Shown: positions 57,201 through 64,000 of the stretch, piece by piece
How positions within the stretch are numbered: the first letter of the stretch is position 1
How the letters are laid out: the number at the start of each line of letters is the position of its first letter
Source of the DNA: Pectobacterium betavasculorum
GTDB lineage: Bacteria > Pseudomonadota > Gammaproteobacteria > Enterobacterales > Enterobacteriaceae
Direction: 5' to 3'
DNA length: 64,000 bases
NCBI RefSeq assembly: GCF_000749845.1
Contig: NZ_JQHM01000002.1
Location: 248,001-312,000 of the forward strand
The notes under the pieces: model-generated
The model's input: the letters and a program-made list of their open reading frames with translations, nothing else
Told to the model about the DNA's origin: nothing
Database searches by the model: none
Made by a program: the position numbers and the translations under genes

Positions 57201-57748
57201 GTTATTCCAACACCGGTGGCCAGCAGTCCAAAGCAACACCGCTGGGCGCAGTGACCAAATTTGGTGAGAAAGGTAAACGCAAAGCGCGTAAAGATCTGGG
57301 CATCAACGTCATGATGTACGGTCACGTGTATGTTGCGCAGATCTCGCTGGGTGCACAGTTGAACCAAACCGTGAAAGCGATTCAGGAAGCTGAAGCCTGG
57401 CCGGGTCCGTCACTGATTATCGCCTACAGCCCGTGTGAAGAGCACGGCTACGATCTGGCATTCAGCCACGATCAGATGCGTCAACTGACGGCTACCGGTT
57501 TCTGGCCACTCTATCGCTTCGATCCACGTCGCACCGAAGAAGGTAAAGCCGCGTTAGTGACGGATTCTCGTCCGCCATCAAGCAGCCTGAGCGAAACGCT
57601 GCTGAAAGAGCAACGCTTCCGTCGCCTGAATAGCATGATGCCGGAAGAAACCGCACTGCTCTATGAAGAGGCAGAACTGGATCTGCGCCGCCGCTTTGAC
57701 TTCCTGACCATGATGGCAGGCAAGGCAGAGAAAAATCCGCAGGAATAA
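54215..57748 (+). CDS. nifJ: Pyruvate:ferredoxin (flavodoxin) oxidoreductase
   Basis: Single-chain enzyme that oxidises pyruvate to acetyl-CoA and reduces flavodoxin or ferredoxin. N-terminal domains carry VAWRSSEVIAIYPITPSS; the middle holds two 4Fe-4S sets (CTQCNHCVAACPH near residue 688 and CTGCNLCVEVCPA near 744); the C-terminal thiamine-binding domain has CSGCGETPY and GGDGWAYDIGYGG. Length 1177 fits E. coli YdbK (1174). A strong terminator follows. No nitrogenase genes are visible, so a general redox role is more likely than nitrogen fixation. Confidence 0.96.
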   Translation: MITTDGNNAVASVAWRSSEVIAIYPITPSSSMAEHAAAWSSDGGVNIWGDTPRVVEMQSEGGAIATVHGALQTGTLATTFTSSQGLLLMIPTLYKLAGELTPFVLHVAARTVATHALSIFCDHSDVMAVRQTGCAMLCASNVQEAQDFALISQIASLNSRLPFIHFFDGFRTSHEINKIEPLSDDVLRQLLPQQAIDAHRERALTPERPVIRGTASNPDTFFQAREATNRWYDAGYGHVEQAMNDFAAATGRQYQPFEYYGHPEATKIVILMGSGVGTCEEVVDTLLMRGEKVGVVKIRLYRPFSAKHFLAVIPHTAKSIAVLDRTKEPGALAEPLYLDVMTSLAEAFSAGERSLMPRVIGGRYGLSSKEFTPQCIQAIFNELALANPRPRFTVGIYDDVTNLSLPLPEQHFPSSASLEALFYGLGSDGTVSATKNAIKIVGETTPMFVQGYFVYDSKKAGSLTVSHMRVGPHPINSAYLIDQADFVACHQWQFIDKYNMVERLKPGGVFLINSPYSSDDLWHRLPQEVQAGLNQRNARVYCINAAKIARECHLGARINTVMQMAFFHLSQILPADVAVEKLRTAIAKSYGSKGQELVERNWQALSATLEALAEVPLEAVNPDSPQRPPVVSDAAPDFVKTVTAAMLAGLGDTLPVSALPPDGTWPTGTTKWEKRNIAEEIPLWQPQLCTQCNHCVAACPHSAIRAKVVQPDAMEKAPASLQSLDVKARDMRGQKYVLQVAPEDCTGCNLCVEVCPAKDRQNPEIKAINMESRLDNLTAEKENFDFFLQLPEIDKSTLERIDIRTSQLISPLFEYSGACSGCGETPYIKLLTQLYGDRLLVANATGCSSIYGGNLPTTPWTTDANGRGPAWANSLFEDNAEFGLGFRLSVDQHRQRAVRLLNKLAPQLPQDLVSALQEESIAPDLRRQQIEQLRGLLTAVNDTDAKVLASEADHFVDKSIWLIGGDGWAYDIGYGGLDHVMSLSENVNVMVLDTQCYSNTGGQQSKATPLGAVTKFGEKGKRKARKDLGINVMMYGHVYVAQISLGAQLNQTVKAIQEAEAWPGPSLIIAYSPCEEHGYDLAFSHDQMRQLTATGFWPLYRFDPRRTEEGKAALVTDSRPPSSSLSETLLKEQRFRRLNSMMPEETALLYEEAELDLRRRFDFLTMMAGKAEKNPQE

Positions 57749-57760
57749 TCCTTCATCTCA

Positions 57761-57783
57761 AACCGGCTTCGGCCGGTTTTTTT
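57761..57783 (+). terminator. Rho-independent terminator of nifJ
   Basis: AACCGGC (57761-57767) and GCCGGTT (57772-57778) around a TTCG loop, followed by TTTTT. A textbook terminator. Confidence 0.92.
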
Positions 57784-58020
57784 ATATCTACGTTTTCCGA
57801 GATCTCCCCTTCGTACTGGCTCATCAATGCAATTTTATCTGCTGATCCCTACGACAAACGGAGCAGCAAACCGGGATTAATACCAAAAAATCCAACGTAG
57901 ATAATCCAGTTTGTCAGGCAGGGTAAAGAAGGGCTGACAAGAAGCACGTTACCTTATATTTTATGGGATTATTCGTTCGTTACGGTGTTAAATCGATCTC
58001 AACGTTGCAGAGGATGAAAC

Positions 58021-58557
58021 ATGAAAGGAAAGTTCGCACCATCGCAGATTGCACTGCACTGGCTGGTTTTTATTTTGCTCGTTGTTACCTATGCCACGAT
58101 AGAACTACGCGGATTTGCTGAACGAGGTTCACTGCTGCGCACCGTGATGATCGTGACGCACTTTAGCTGTGGCGTAACCATATTGGTTCTTATGCTGGCA
58201 CGTCTGTTCTTACGCCATCGGCATACCTCACCCGCTATTACGCCACCGCCGTCTCGTTTGCTGAGTCTGCTGGGTTCACTCACTCACGCCGTCATTTACC
58301 TGCTGTTTATCACGCTGCCGATACTGGGCGTTGCCTCACGCTATTACAACGGCCGCGACTGGATGCTTTTTGGCATCAGTATGCCAACATCCGCTACGCC
58401 GAATTTCGACCTTGCTGAAACACTGATTGGCTGGCATGAAACGCTGGCACCGTTAGGGTACTGGCTCATTGCGCTGCATACCGCCGCCGCCCTGTTCCAC
58501 CACTATGTCATGAAAGACAACACGCTACTGCGCATGATGCCGGCCAAACGAGATTAA
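58021..58557 (+). CDS. Cytochrome b561-family membrane protein
   Basis: Four-helix dihaem cytochrome b of the CybB type (178 residues; E. coli CybB 176). Likely haem-ligand His residues are in IALHWLVF (helix 1), VTHFSCGV (helix 2) and IALHTAAALFHHYV (helix 4). Members move electrons from ubiquinol, for example to superoxide. It may share a transcript with the amidase gene that begins 21 bases downstream. Confidence 0.88.
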   Translation: MKGKFAPSQIALHWLVFILLVVTYATIELRGFAERGSLLRTVMIVTHFSCGVTILVLMLARLFLRHRHTSPAITPPPSRLLSLLGSLTHAVIYLLFITLPILGVASRYYNGRDWMLFGISMPTSATPNFDLAETLIGWHETLAPLGYWLIALHTAAALFHHYVMKDNTLLRMMPAKRD

Positions 58558-58578
58558 TCAGGCAAAGAAGGATTAAGA

Positions 58579-59376
58579 ATGAAAGTCGCGCTGGGACAAT
58601 TCGCTGTTGACCGCGAGTGGCAACAAAACGCCACGACAATCGCTGAATTCATGTCAGCAGCACAGCAAAACGGTGCCGATCTACTGGTGCTGCCTGAAGG
58701 CGTGTTGGCTCGCGATATCACCAATCCTAATATGGTGCTCACCGCCGCCCAGCCGCTTGATGGCCCGTTTGTGTCGCATTTGCTGGAAGCCAGCAAGGGC
58801 AACAACCTGACGACCATGCTGTGTGTGCATATCCCGAACGGAGAAGGGAAAGTCTGGAATACGCTACTGGCGCTGCGTAACGGCGAGATCATCGCCCAAT
58901 ACCGAAAGTTGCACTTGTATGATGCGTTCTCCGTACAGGAATCGGAAAACGTACTGGCAGGTGAAGCGATTCCACCGCTGTTGACCATCGCTGGGTTGAA
59001 CGTCGGGCTGATGACCTGCTATGACATTCGCTTCCCTGAGTTTGCACGCCGCCTGGTACTGGATGGGGCAGACGTACTTGTCCTTCCTTCCGCCTGGATT
59101 AAGGGGCCGCTGAAAGAAGCACATTGGGAGCTACTGGTGCGCGCACGAGCACTGGAAAACACCACTTATCTCGTCGCCGTTGGTGAATGCGGCATCAAGA
59201 ATATCGGCAACAGCATGGTTGTCGATCCTCTAGGTGTTGTCGTAGTTCAGGCACCGGAAACACCCGCTCTTATCTATGCCGACATTGAACCAGAACGGCT
59301 GGCATACGCTCGGCAGGCTCTTCCAGTACTGGTTAATCGCCGCTTTCGAAAACCCACGCTGAAAGGGGAAAACTGA
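58579..59376 (+). CDS. ybeM: Carbon-nitrogen hydrolase (Nit1/YbeM type)
   Basis: 265-residue amidase of the nitrilase superfamily. The catalytic triad is visible: Glu in LVLPEGVLA (near 40), Lys in RKLHLYDAF (near 110), and Cys in MTCYDIRFPE (near 147). The closest match I recall is E. coli YbeM and the Nit1 group that repairs deaminated glutathione; that activity is inferred. GGATTAAG before the ATG supports the start. Confidence 0.85.
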   Translation: MKVALGQFAVDREWQQNATTIAEFMSAAQQNGADLLVLPEGVLARDITNPNMVLTAAQPLDGPFVSHLLEASKGNNLTTMLCVHIPNGEGKVWNTLLALRNGEIIAQYRKLHLYDAFSVQESENVLAGEAIPPLLTIAGLNVGLMTCYDIRFPEFARRLVLDGADVLVLPSAWIKGPLKEAHWELLVRARALENTTYLVAVGECGIKNIGNSMVVDPLGVVVVQAPETPALIYADIEPERLAYARQALPVLVNRRFRKPTLKGEN

Positions 59377-59470
59377 GTTAGCGATATACTCGATAAACTG
59401 GCTTTCTCATTGGTGCGCAAAAAGTGTGATTAGTTGCACATGTTGTTTCCCTCAAAGGCCATTCTGCACA

Positions 59471-59476
59471 TATAAT
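59471..59476 (+). promoter_or_regulatory. Probable -10 box upstream of the L,D-transpeptidase
   Basis: TATAAT, a perfect -10, lies 75 bases ahead of the start codon; a matching -35 is poor. The leader contains a GCCTCC/GGAGGC hairpin (59510-59527). Confidence 0.5.
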
Positions 59477-59550
59477 ACGCATCCGGTCGTTATCGACCTT
59501 AGCAGCCCGGCCTCCCTATTCGGAGGCGCATTTATCACTCAAATAAAGAA

Positions 59551-60648
59551 ATGAAAATGAGTATTCGCGCGATCTTTACTTTAGTTCTTGCAGCCGCCAC
59601 ATTCAGCCAGGCCGCTTTTGCCGTTGTTTATCCCCTGCCAGCGGCTAACAGCCGACTGATAGGCGAGAATCTGGAAATAACCGTACCGGCAGATAGCACG
59701 CAGCCGTTGGAGCATTTTGCCGCCCAGTTCCAAATGGGTCTGAGCAACATGATGGAAGCCAACCCAGATGCGGACGTTTACCTGCCAATTCCCGGCAGCA
59801 AAATGGTGATTCCTCATCAGTTAATTCTGCCGGATGCACCGCGTGAAGGCATTGTCATCAACAGCGCAGAAATGCGTCTGTACTACTATCCGAAAGGCTC
59901 CAAGACCGTTATCGTGCTGCCAATCGGGATTGGTGAGTTAGGTAAAGATACGCCGATTAACTGGACAACCTCCATTCAGCGTAAGAAAGCAGGCCCAACC
60001 TGGACGCCAACCGCCAAGATGCACGCAGAATATGCGGCACGTGGTGAAACGCTGCAAAAAGTGTTCCCCGCAGGCCCAGATAACCCAATGGGACTGTATG
60101 CGCTGTACATCGGTAACCTGTACGCCATTCACGGTACCAACGCCAATTTCGGTATTGGGCTGCGCGTAAGCCACGGCTGTGTTCGTCTGCGTGCTGATGA
60201 TATCAAATACTTATTCGACCATGTTCCGGTGGGTACGCGTGTTCAATTCATCAACGAACCTGTGAAAGCCACCGTTGAGCCGGACGGTTCACGCTATGTC
60301 GAAGTTCACAATCCGCTGTCCCGCACGGTAGAAGAATTCCATTCTGATTCTCCGGCACCGATCAGCATGACGCCAAAAGTGAGCAAGGTTCTGGCCGATG
60401 CCAGCGTGAACACCAGCGAAGTCGATCAGGCGATCCAGAGACGTTCTGGTATGCCGACCAAGATTAATGGTCTGATCGAACAAGCCACACCGGCAATCCC
60501 AGTTGAAACTGCTGCGGCACCCGCTACACCAGAAACACAACAAGAAGCACCAGAAGCACAGCCGCAAGACAGCCTCAATGCAGTACAAAGCACTGCACCC
60601 GTTGAGTCTCAGACGACTGCGACAGAAGCCAACGCCGACCGTTCGTAA
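59551..60648 (+). CDS. ldtE: L,D-transpeptidase (ErfK/YbiS/YnhG family)
   Basis: Periplasmic enzyme that cross-links peptidoglycan stems or attaches Lpp. Signal peptide about 1-24 (ends AFA). A LysM-like segment (about 44-90) precedes the YkuD catalytic domain (about 98-235) with the active-site motif SHGCVRLR (Cys near residue 210) and [10 protein letters not shown]. The C-terminal 60 residues are Ala/Pro/Gln/Glu-rich and disordered. ldtE (ynhG) is the best match by length and LysM; ldtA-D type cannot be excluded. Confidence 0.9.
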   Translation: MKMSIRAIFTLVLAAATFSQAAFAVVYPLPAANSRLIGENLEITVPADSTQPLEHFAAQFQMGLSNMMEANPDADVYLPIPGSKMVIPHQLILPDAPREGIVINSAEMRLYYYPKGSKTVIVLPIGIGELGKDTPINWTTSIQRKKAGPTWTPTAKMHAEYAARGETLQKVFPAGPDNPMGLYALYIGNLYAIHGTNANFGIGLRVSHGCVRLRADDIKYLFDHVPVGTRVQFINEPVKATVEPDGSRYVEVHNPLSRTVEEFHSDSPAPISMTPKVSKVLADASVNTSEVDQAIQRRSGMPTKINGLIEQATPAIPVETAAAPATPETQQEAPEAQPQDSLNAVQSTAPVESQTTATEANADRS

Positions 60649-60709
60649 TCGCCATGACACGTTGGAAACCGATTCAGGTTTCCAATGTGTTTCTCAAATG
60701 CCTTAGCGC

Positions 60710-61990
60710 TTAATTTTTCTGCGAAGCTTCCAGCGCCTGCGACACATCATCAATGATGTCGTCAATGTGTTCAATGCCAACCGAAATTCTAACCAGATCC
60801 TCGCTCACTCCCGCTTTCGCCAGCTCTTCCGTATTCAACTGCCGATGCGTAGTGCTCGCCGGATGGCACGCAAGCGATTTGGCATCGCCAATATTGACCA
60901 GCCGTAAGATCATCTTCAGCGCATCAATAAAATGGCCACCCGATACTTTCCCACCTTTAATGCCAAAGCTGATAATTCCAGACGCCTTACCTGAGGTAAT
61001 TTTGTCGCAATTTGCCTTGTAAGGGCTATCTGGCAATGCGCCATAGTTCACCCAAGTCACCAGAGGATGATGATTCAGGTAGCCAGCCAACGCTTCCGCA
61101 TTGCTGCAATGGCGTTCAACACGCAGGCTGAGGGTTTCCAGCCCCTGCAACAACAAGAACGTGCTGTGAGGAGAAAGCGCCGCGCCAGTATTACGCAGCG
61201 GCACTACGCGGCAGCGTCCAATATAGGCTGCCGGACCGAAAGCATCGGTATACACCACACCGTGGTAAGAAGGATCAGGCTCATTCAATAATGGGAAACG
61301 CGTTTTATTCGCGACCCAGTCAAACTTGCCGGAATCGATAATCGCACCGCCGATCGTAGTGCCATGACCGCCAATATATTTGGTCAGTGAATGGACAACG
61401 ATATCCGCGCCGTGCTCAAAAGGTCGGCACAGCACGGGCGTCGCCACGGTATTATCGACGATCACCGGAACACCGTGGCGATGCGCAATCTCCGCGATTT
61501 TGGCAATGTCCACGATATTTCCCGCCGGATTCCCGATAGATTCACAAAAAACGGCGCGAGTGCGCGCATCAATCAGCGATTCCAGCGTCGTAAAATCATC
61601 GAAAGAGGCCATTCGCACTTCAACCCCCTGACGCGGCAACGTGTGAGCAAACAGGTTATAGGTGCCGCCATACAGTTGACTGGTGCTGACAATATTGTCC
61701 CCAACCTGCGTGAGAGCCTGAAGCGAATAAGCAATTGCCGCCATGCCGGATGAAAGCACCAGCGCACCAATTCCGCCCTCAATGGCTGCCAACCGCTGTT
61801 CCAGCACCGCGTTCGTCGGGTTCATGATACGGCTATAGATATTACCCGCCACCTTAAGATCAAACAGATCGGCACCATGCTGTGTGTCGTCAAAAGTGTA
61901 AGAGGTCGTTTGATAAATCGGCACTGCGGCGGACTTCGTTGTCGCTTCAGATTCATAACCATGATGTAACGCGAGGGACTCAAGTTTCAT
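60710..61990 (-). CDS. metY: O-acetylhomoserine aminocarboxypropyltransferase (sulfhydrylase)
   Basis: PLP enzyme of the Cys/Met metabolism family that makes homocysteine from O-acetylhomoserine and sulfide. PLP lysine lies in VHSLTKYIGGHG (near residue 208); AAVPIYQTTSYTFDD and NIYSRIMNPTNAVLEQRLA near the N-terminus favour MetY over MetB. The frame is open to 62053; AAGG eight bases before the ATG at 61990 and alignment choose this start (426 residues). Enterobacteria that succinylate homoserine often lack it. Confidence 0.9.
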   Translation of the reverse strand: MKLESLALHHGYESEATTKSAAVPIYQTTSYTFDDTQHGADLFDLKVAGNIYSRIMNPTNAVLEQRLAAIEGGIGALVLSSGMAAIAYSLQALTQVGDNIVSTSQLYGGTYNLFAHTLPRQGVEVRMASFDDFTTLESLIDARTRAVFCESIGNPAGNIVDIAKIAEIAHRHGVPVIVDNTVATPVLCRPFEHGADIVVHSLTKYIGGHGTTIGGAIIDSGKFDWVANKTRFPLLNEPDPSYHGVVYTDAFGPAAYIGRCRVVPLRNTGAALSPHSTFLLLQGLETLSLRVERHCSNAEALAGYLNHHPLVTWVNYGALPDSPYKANCDKITSGKASGIISFGIKGGKVSGGHFIDALKMILRLVNIGDAKSLACHPASTTHRQLNTEELAKAGVSEDLVRISVGIEHIDDIIDDVSQALEASQKN

Positions 61991-62309
61991 CTTACGGACC
62001 TTTTTATTGATCGTTGAGGTGAGGAAATATCGAAACAAAATAGCAGACTGCAATCGGGAAAGGCACGTGATGATGTAGAAGAAATGGAGATAAGTTAGTA
62101 AAAATAAGACTAAATTTCAGCCTTACATTATTACGCTGGAGCCCTCTCACAAAACCGCACACTGCCGCTGAACCTAATCTGAAAAAACGCTAAAATTTGC
62201 GCAGAGAAAAAAACGTGCGCGCCGTAACCTATCTGCACGTCACGTATTGCACCGCCTGTAGATCACAGCTATTTTTAACGCATGGTTCACCCACCCGAAA
62301 GCGAAATAA

Positions 62310-63797
62310 ATGACTGATAAAATAAAAAATATCGCCACCTGCGAATTGCCTGCAAGCGTCCAATTCCCCCACTACGATCGCCAGGCACTGAAGCCACGCA
62401 TCGTCCATATCGGTTTTGGCGCTTTTCATCGCGCCCACCAGGCGCTGCTCACCGATCGTGTGCTGAATATGGTGGGAGGAGACTGGGGAATCTGTGAAAT
62501 CGTGCTATTCAGCGACGACACGATGATTAATGCACTGCGTCAGCAGGATCATCTATTTACCGTGCTGGAAAAAGCCGCAACGGGCAATCAGCCAATTGTG
62601 GTTGGTGCCGTGTGCGAATCGTTACATGCCAAAATAGAAGGCATTGGCGCCATTATTGAGAAACTCGCCGCATCAGAAACCGCCATCGTTTCCCTGACGA
62701 TTACCGAAAAAGGCTACTGCATGGACGGTACGAGCGGCAAGTTAGATCGTAACAATAAACTGATTCAACAGGATCTCATCGATCCCCATCACCCCGCTTC
62801 GGTGCCGGGGCTGCTCGCGGAAGCGCTGCGTTTGCGTCACGAGCGAGGGCTCGCCCCGTTCACCGTACTCTCCTGTGATAACGTGCCGGAAAATGGCAAG
62901 ACGGCCAAAGCTGCCGTGTTGGAGTCGGCAGGAATCAACGATCAGAATCTGATCGATTGGATCAACGCTAATGTTTCCTTCCCCAACACAATGGTGGATC
63001 GCATTGTCCCTGCGGCAACACCTGAAGCGTTGCAGGAAATTGCGGATCATCTTGGCGTTGGCGATCCCTGTGCGATAGCCTGTGAGCCTTTTATTCAATG
63101 GGTGATCGAAGATCATTTCACTGCCGGACGTCCAGAGTGGGAAAAGGCAGGCGTACAGCTGGTGCATGATGTTCTGCCGTTTGAAGAAATGAAACTGCGG
63201 ATGCTAAACGGAAGCCACTCATTTTTAGCCTATTTGGGCTATCTCGCCGGTTATGATCACGTCAGCGATTGTATGAATGACGAGAACTATCGCCGGGCCG
63301 TGTCCCACCTGATGCTGCTGGAGCAGGCACCGACGCTCAGCGTGGTAGATATCGACCTGAAAGACTATGCCGTTCAGCTAATTACCCGATTTTCCAATCC
63401 TGCACTCAAGCATCGAACCTGGCAGATCGCTATGGACGGTTCACAGAAGCTGCCTCAGCGCATGCTGGAATCTCTACGTTGGCATCTGCGTAATGGAGGA
63501 GACTATCGCGTTTTGGCTTTGGGGATCGCTGGCTGGATGCGTTACGTCAGCGGAAAAGATGATACGGGCAACCCTATCGAAATCCGCGATCCGCTAGCGG
63601 AGAAGCTCGGACATATCGTTGCAGAGACGTCAGATAGCGCTGAACGGGTCAGTGCGTTTCTCAATATTCGTTCTATTTTTGGCGAGGATCTGCCTGCAAA
63701 TCACGATGTATTCAACGCCATCGCACAGGCTTACCTGAAGCTGCGCGATCACGGCGCAAAGAACACCGTGGCCGCACTGGTACAAAACTTTAAATAA
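62310..63797 (+). CDS. Mannitol/fructuronate dehydrogenase family oxidoreductase (YeiQ-like)
   Basis: Long-chain polyol dehydrogenase: N-terminal NAD-binding domain with RIVHIGFGAFHRAHQALLTD (about 32-50), and the catalytic Lys in PFEEMKLRMLNGSHS (near residue 295). Closest by eye to E. coli YeiQ. Members oxidise mannitol or reduce fructuronate/tagaturonate; the last role would suit a pectin-degrading organism, but the substrate is not shown by the sequence. Confidence 0.88.
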   Translation: MTDKIKNIATCELPASVQFPHYDRQALKPRIVHIGFGAFHRAHQALLTDRVLNMVGGDWGICEIVLFSDDTMINALRQQDHLFTVLEKAATGNQPIVVGAVCESLHAKIEGIGAIIEKLAASETAIVSLTITEKGYCMDGTSGKLDRNNKLIQQDLIDPHHPASVPGLLAEALRLRHERGLAPFTVLSCDNVPENGKTAKAAVLESAGINDQNLIDWINANVSFPNTMVDRIVPAATPEALQEIADHLGVGDPCAIACEPFIQWVIEDHFTAGRPEWEKAGVQLVHDVLPFEEMKLRMLNGSHSFLAYLGYLAGYDHVSDCMNDENYRRAVSHLMLLEQAPTLSVVDIDLKDYAVQLITRFSNPALKHRTWQIAMDGSQKLPQRMLESLRWHLRNGGDYRVLALGIAGWMRYVSGKDDTGNPIEIRDPLAEKLGHIVAETSDSAERVSAFLNIRSIFGEDLPANHDVFNAIAQAYLKLRDHGAKNTVAALVQNFK

Positions 63798-64000
63798 CGA
63801 TAAATCCAAGCAGCGCAAGATATACCGCACTTTGGACACCCAGCGCCAGAGTGCGGCTTTTACCTTTTGTTTCATCCAGCCACGGTAGCGATGACCAACT
63901 CATTCCCCCACCGATAACCGCAATCACCAACATCGCTGCGGCAACCAGCCAGACAAGCTTATCCAGCAGCGAATTGGGAAACAGGATTTGCAGTGCGGAA
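63790..64000 (-). CDS. 3' end of a membrane protein (start outside window)
   Basis: The minus-strand frame is open from the window edge for 69 codons and ends in TAA at 63790-63792. It encodes two hydrophobic segments (LVWLVAAAMLVIAVIGGG and SAVYLALLGFIVI) separated by a short charged loop, DETKGKSRT. It overlaps the end of the previous gene by 8 bases, tail to tail. No family was recognised. Confidence 0.6.
   Translation of the reverse strand, partial: SALQILFPNSLLDKLVWLVAAAMLVIAVIGGGMSWSSLPWLDETKGKSRTLALGVQSAVYLALLGFIVI

Noticed and set aside
54215-57748. Reading nifJ as evidence for nitrogen fixation
   Set aside because: No nitrogenase or other nif genes are visible; the same enzyme occurs in non-fixing enterobacteria (YdbK).

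Overview
The window looks like chromosome from a soft-rot enterobacterium (Pectobacterium or a close relative). This rests on recognition of the proteins, not on a search. The housekeeping genes read as enterobacterial orthologues: ptsI-crr, cys genes, maeB, grpE/nadK/recN/bamE, rnfH/ratA/smpB/ssrA and nifJ. The accessory load fits a plant-cell-wall degrader: a GH53 endo-galactanase with its ABC importer and a beta-glucoside PTS.

Layout. 1-2080: end of ptsI and crr. 2342-5494: macAB-like tripartite exporter. 5530-9379 (minus): cysM and the sulfate/thiosulfate importer cysW-cysT-cysP, with no cysA at its usual place. 9691-17436: yfeX, yfeY, ypeA, hemF, yaiI, mtr, maeB. 17690-22388: beta-glucoside operon controlled by a CRP site and a BglG-type antitermination switch (PTS permease, 6-phospho-beta-glucosidase, antiterminator). 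22814-25487: polar amino-acid ABC importer. 25624-32705: LacI regulator converging on an endo-galactanase/ABC-importer operon. 33100-41184: nudK, an MFS permease, a tautomerase, mntH, grpE, nadK, recN, bamE. 41422-43188: rnfH, ratA, smpB and tmRNA.

43166-about 49455 is a genomic island inserted at the 3' end of ssrA. It carries a tyrosine integrase, two duplicated XRE repressors, a Ner-like regulator, about 1 kb of strongly structured GC-rich non-coding DNA, and a four-part retron. The retron consists of a phosphoribosyltransferase-fold protein, a small partner protein, an msr-msd ncRNA bounded by a perfect 16-bp a1/a2 inverted repeat, and a retron-type reverse transcriptase. It is the most interesting system in the window and resembles the published type III retron layout. 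A truncated second integrase and an AbiE toxin-antitoxin pair (50083-51529) follow, so this ssrA locus looks like a stacked defence hotspot.

51800-64000 returns to ordinary chromosome: GNAT acetyltransferase, LysR regulator, an unidentified ORF, nifJ, cytochrome b561, an amidase, an L,D-transpeptidase, an O-acetylhomoserine sulfhydrylase, a mannitol-dehydrogenase-family enzyme, and the 3' end of a membrane protein on the minus strand.
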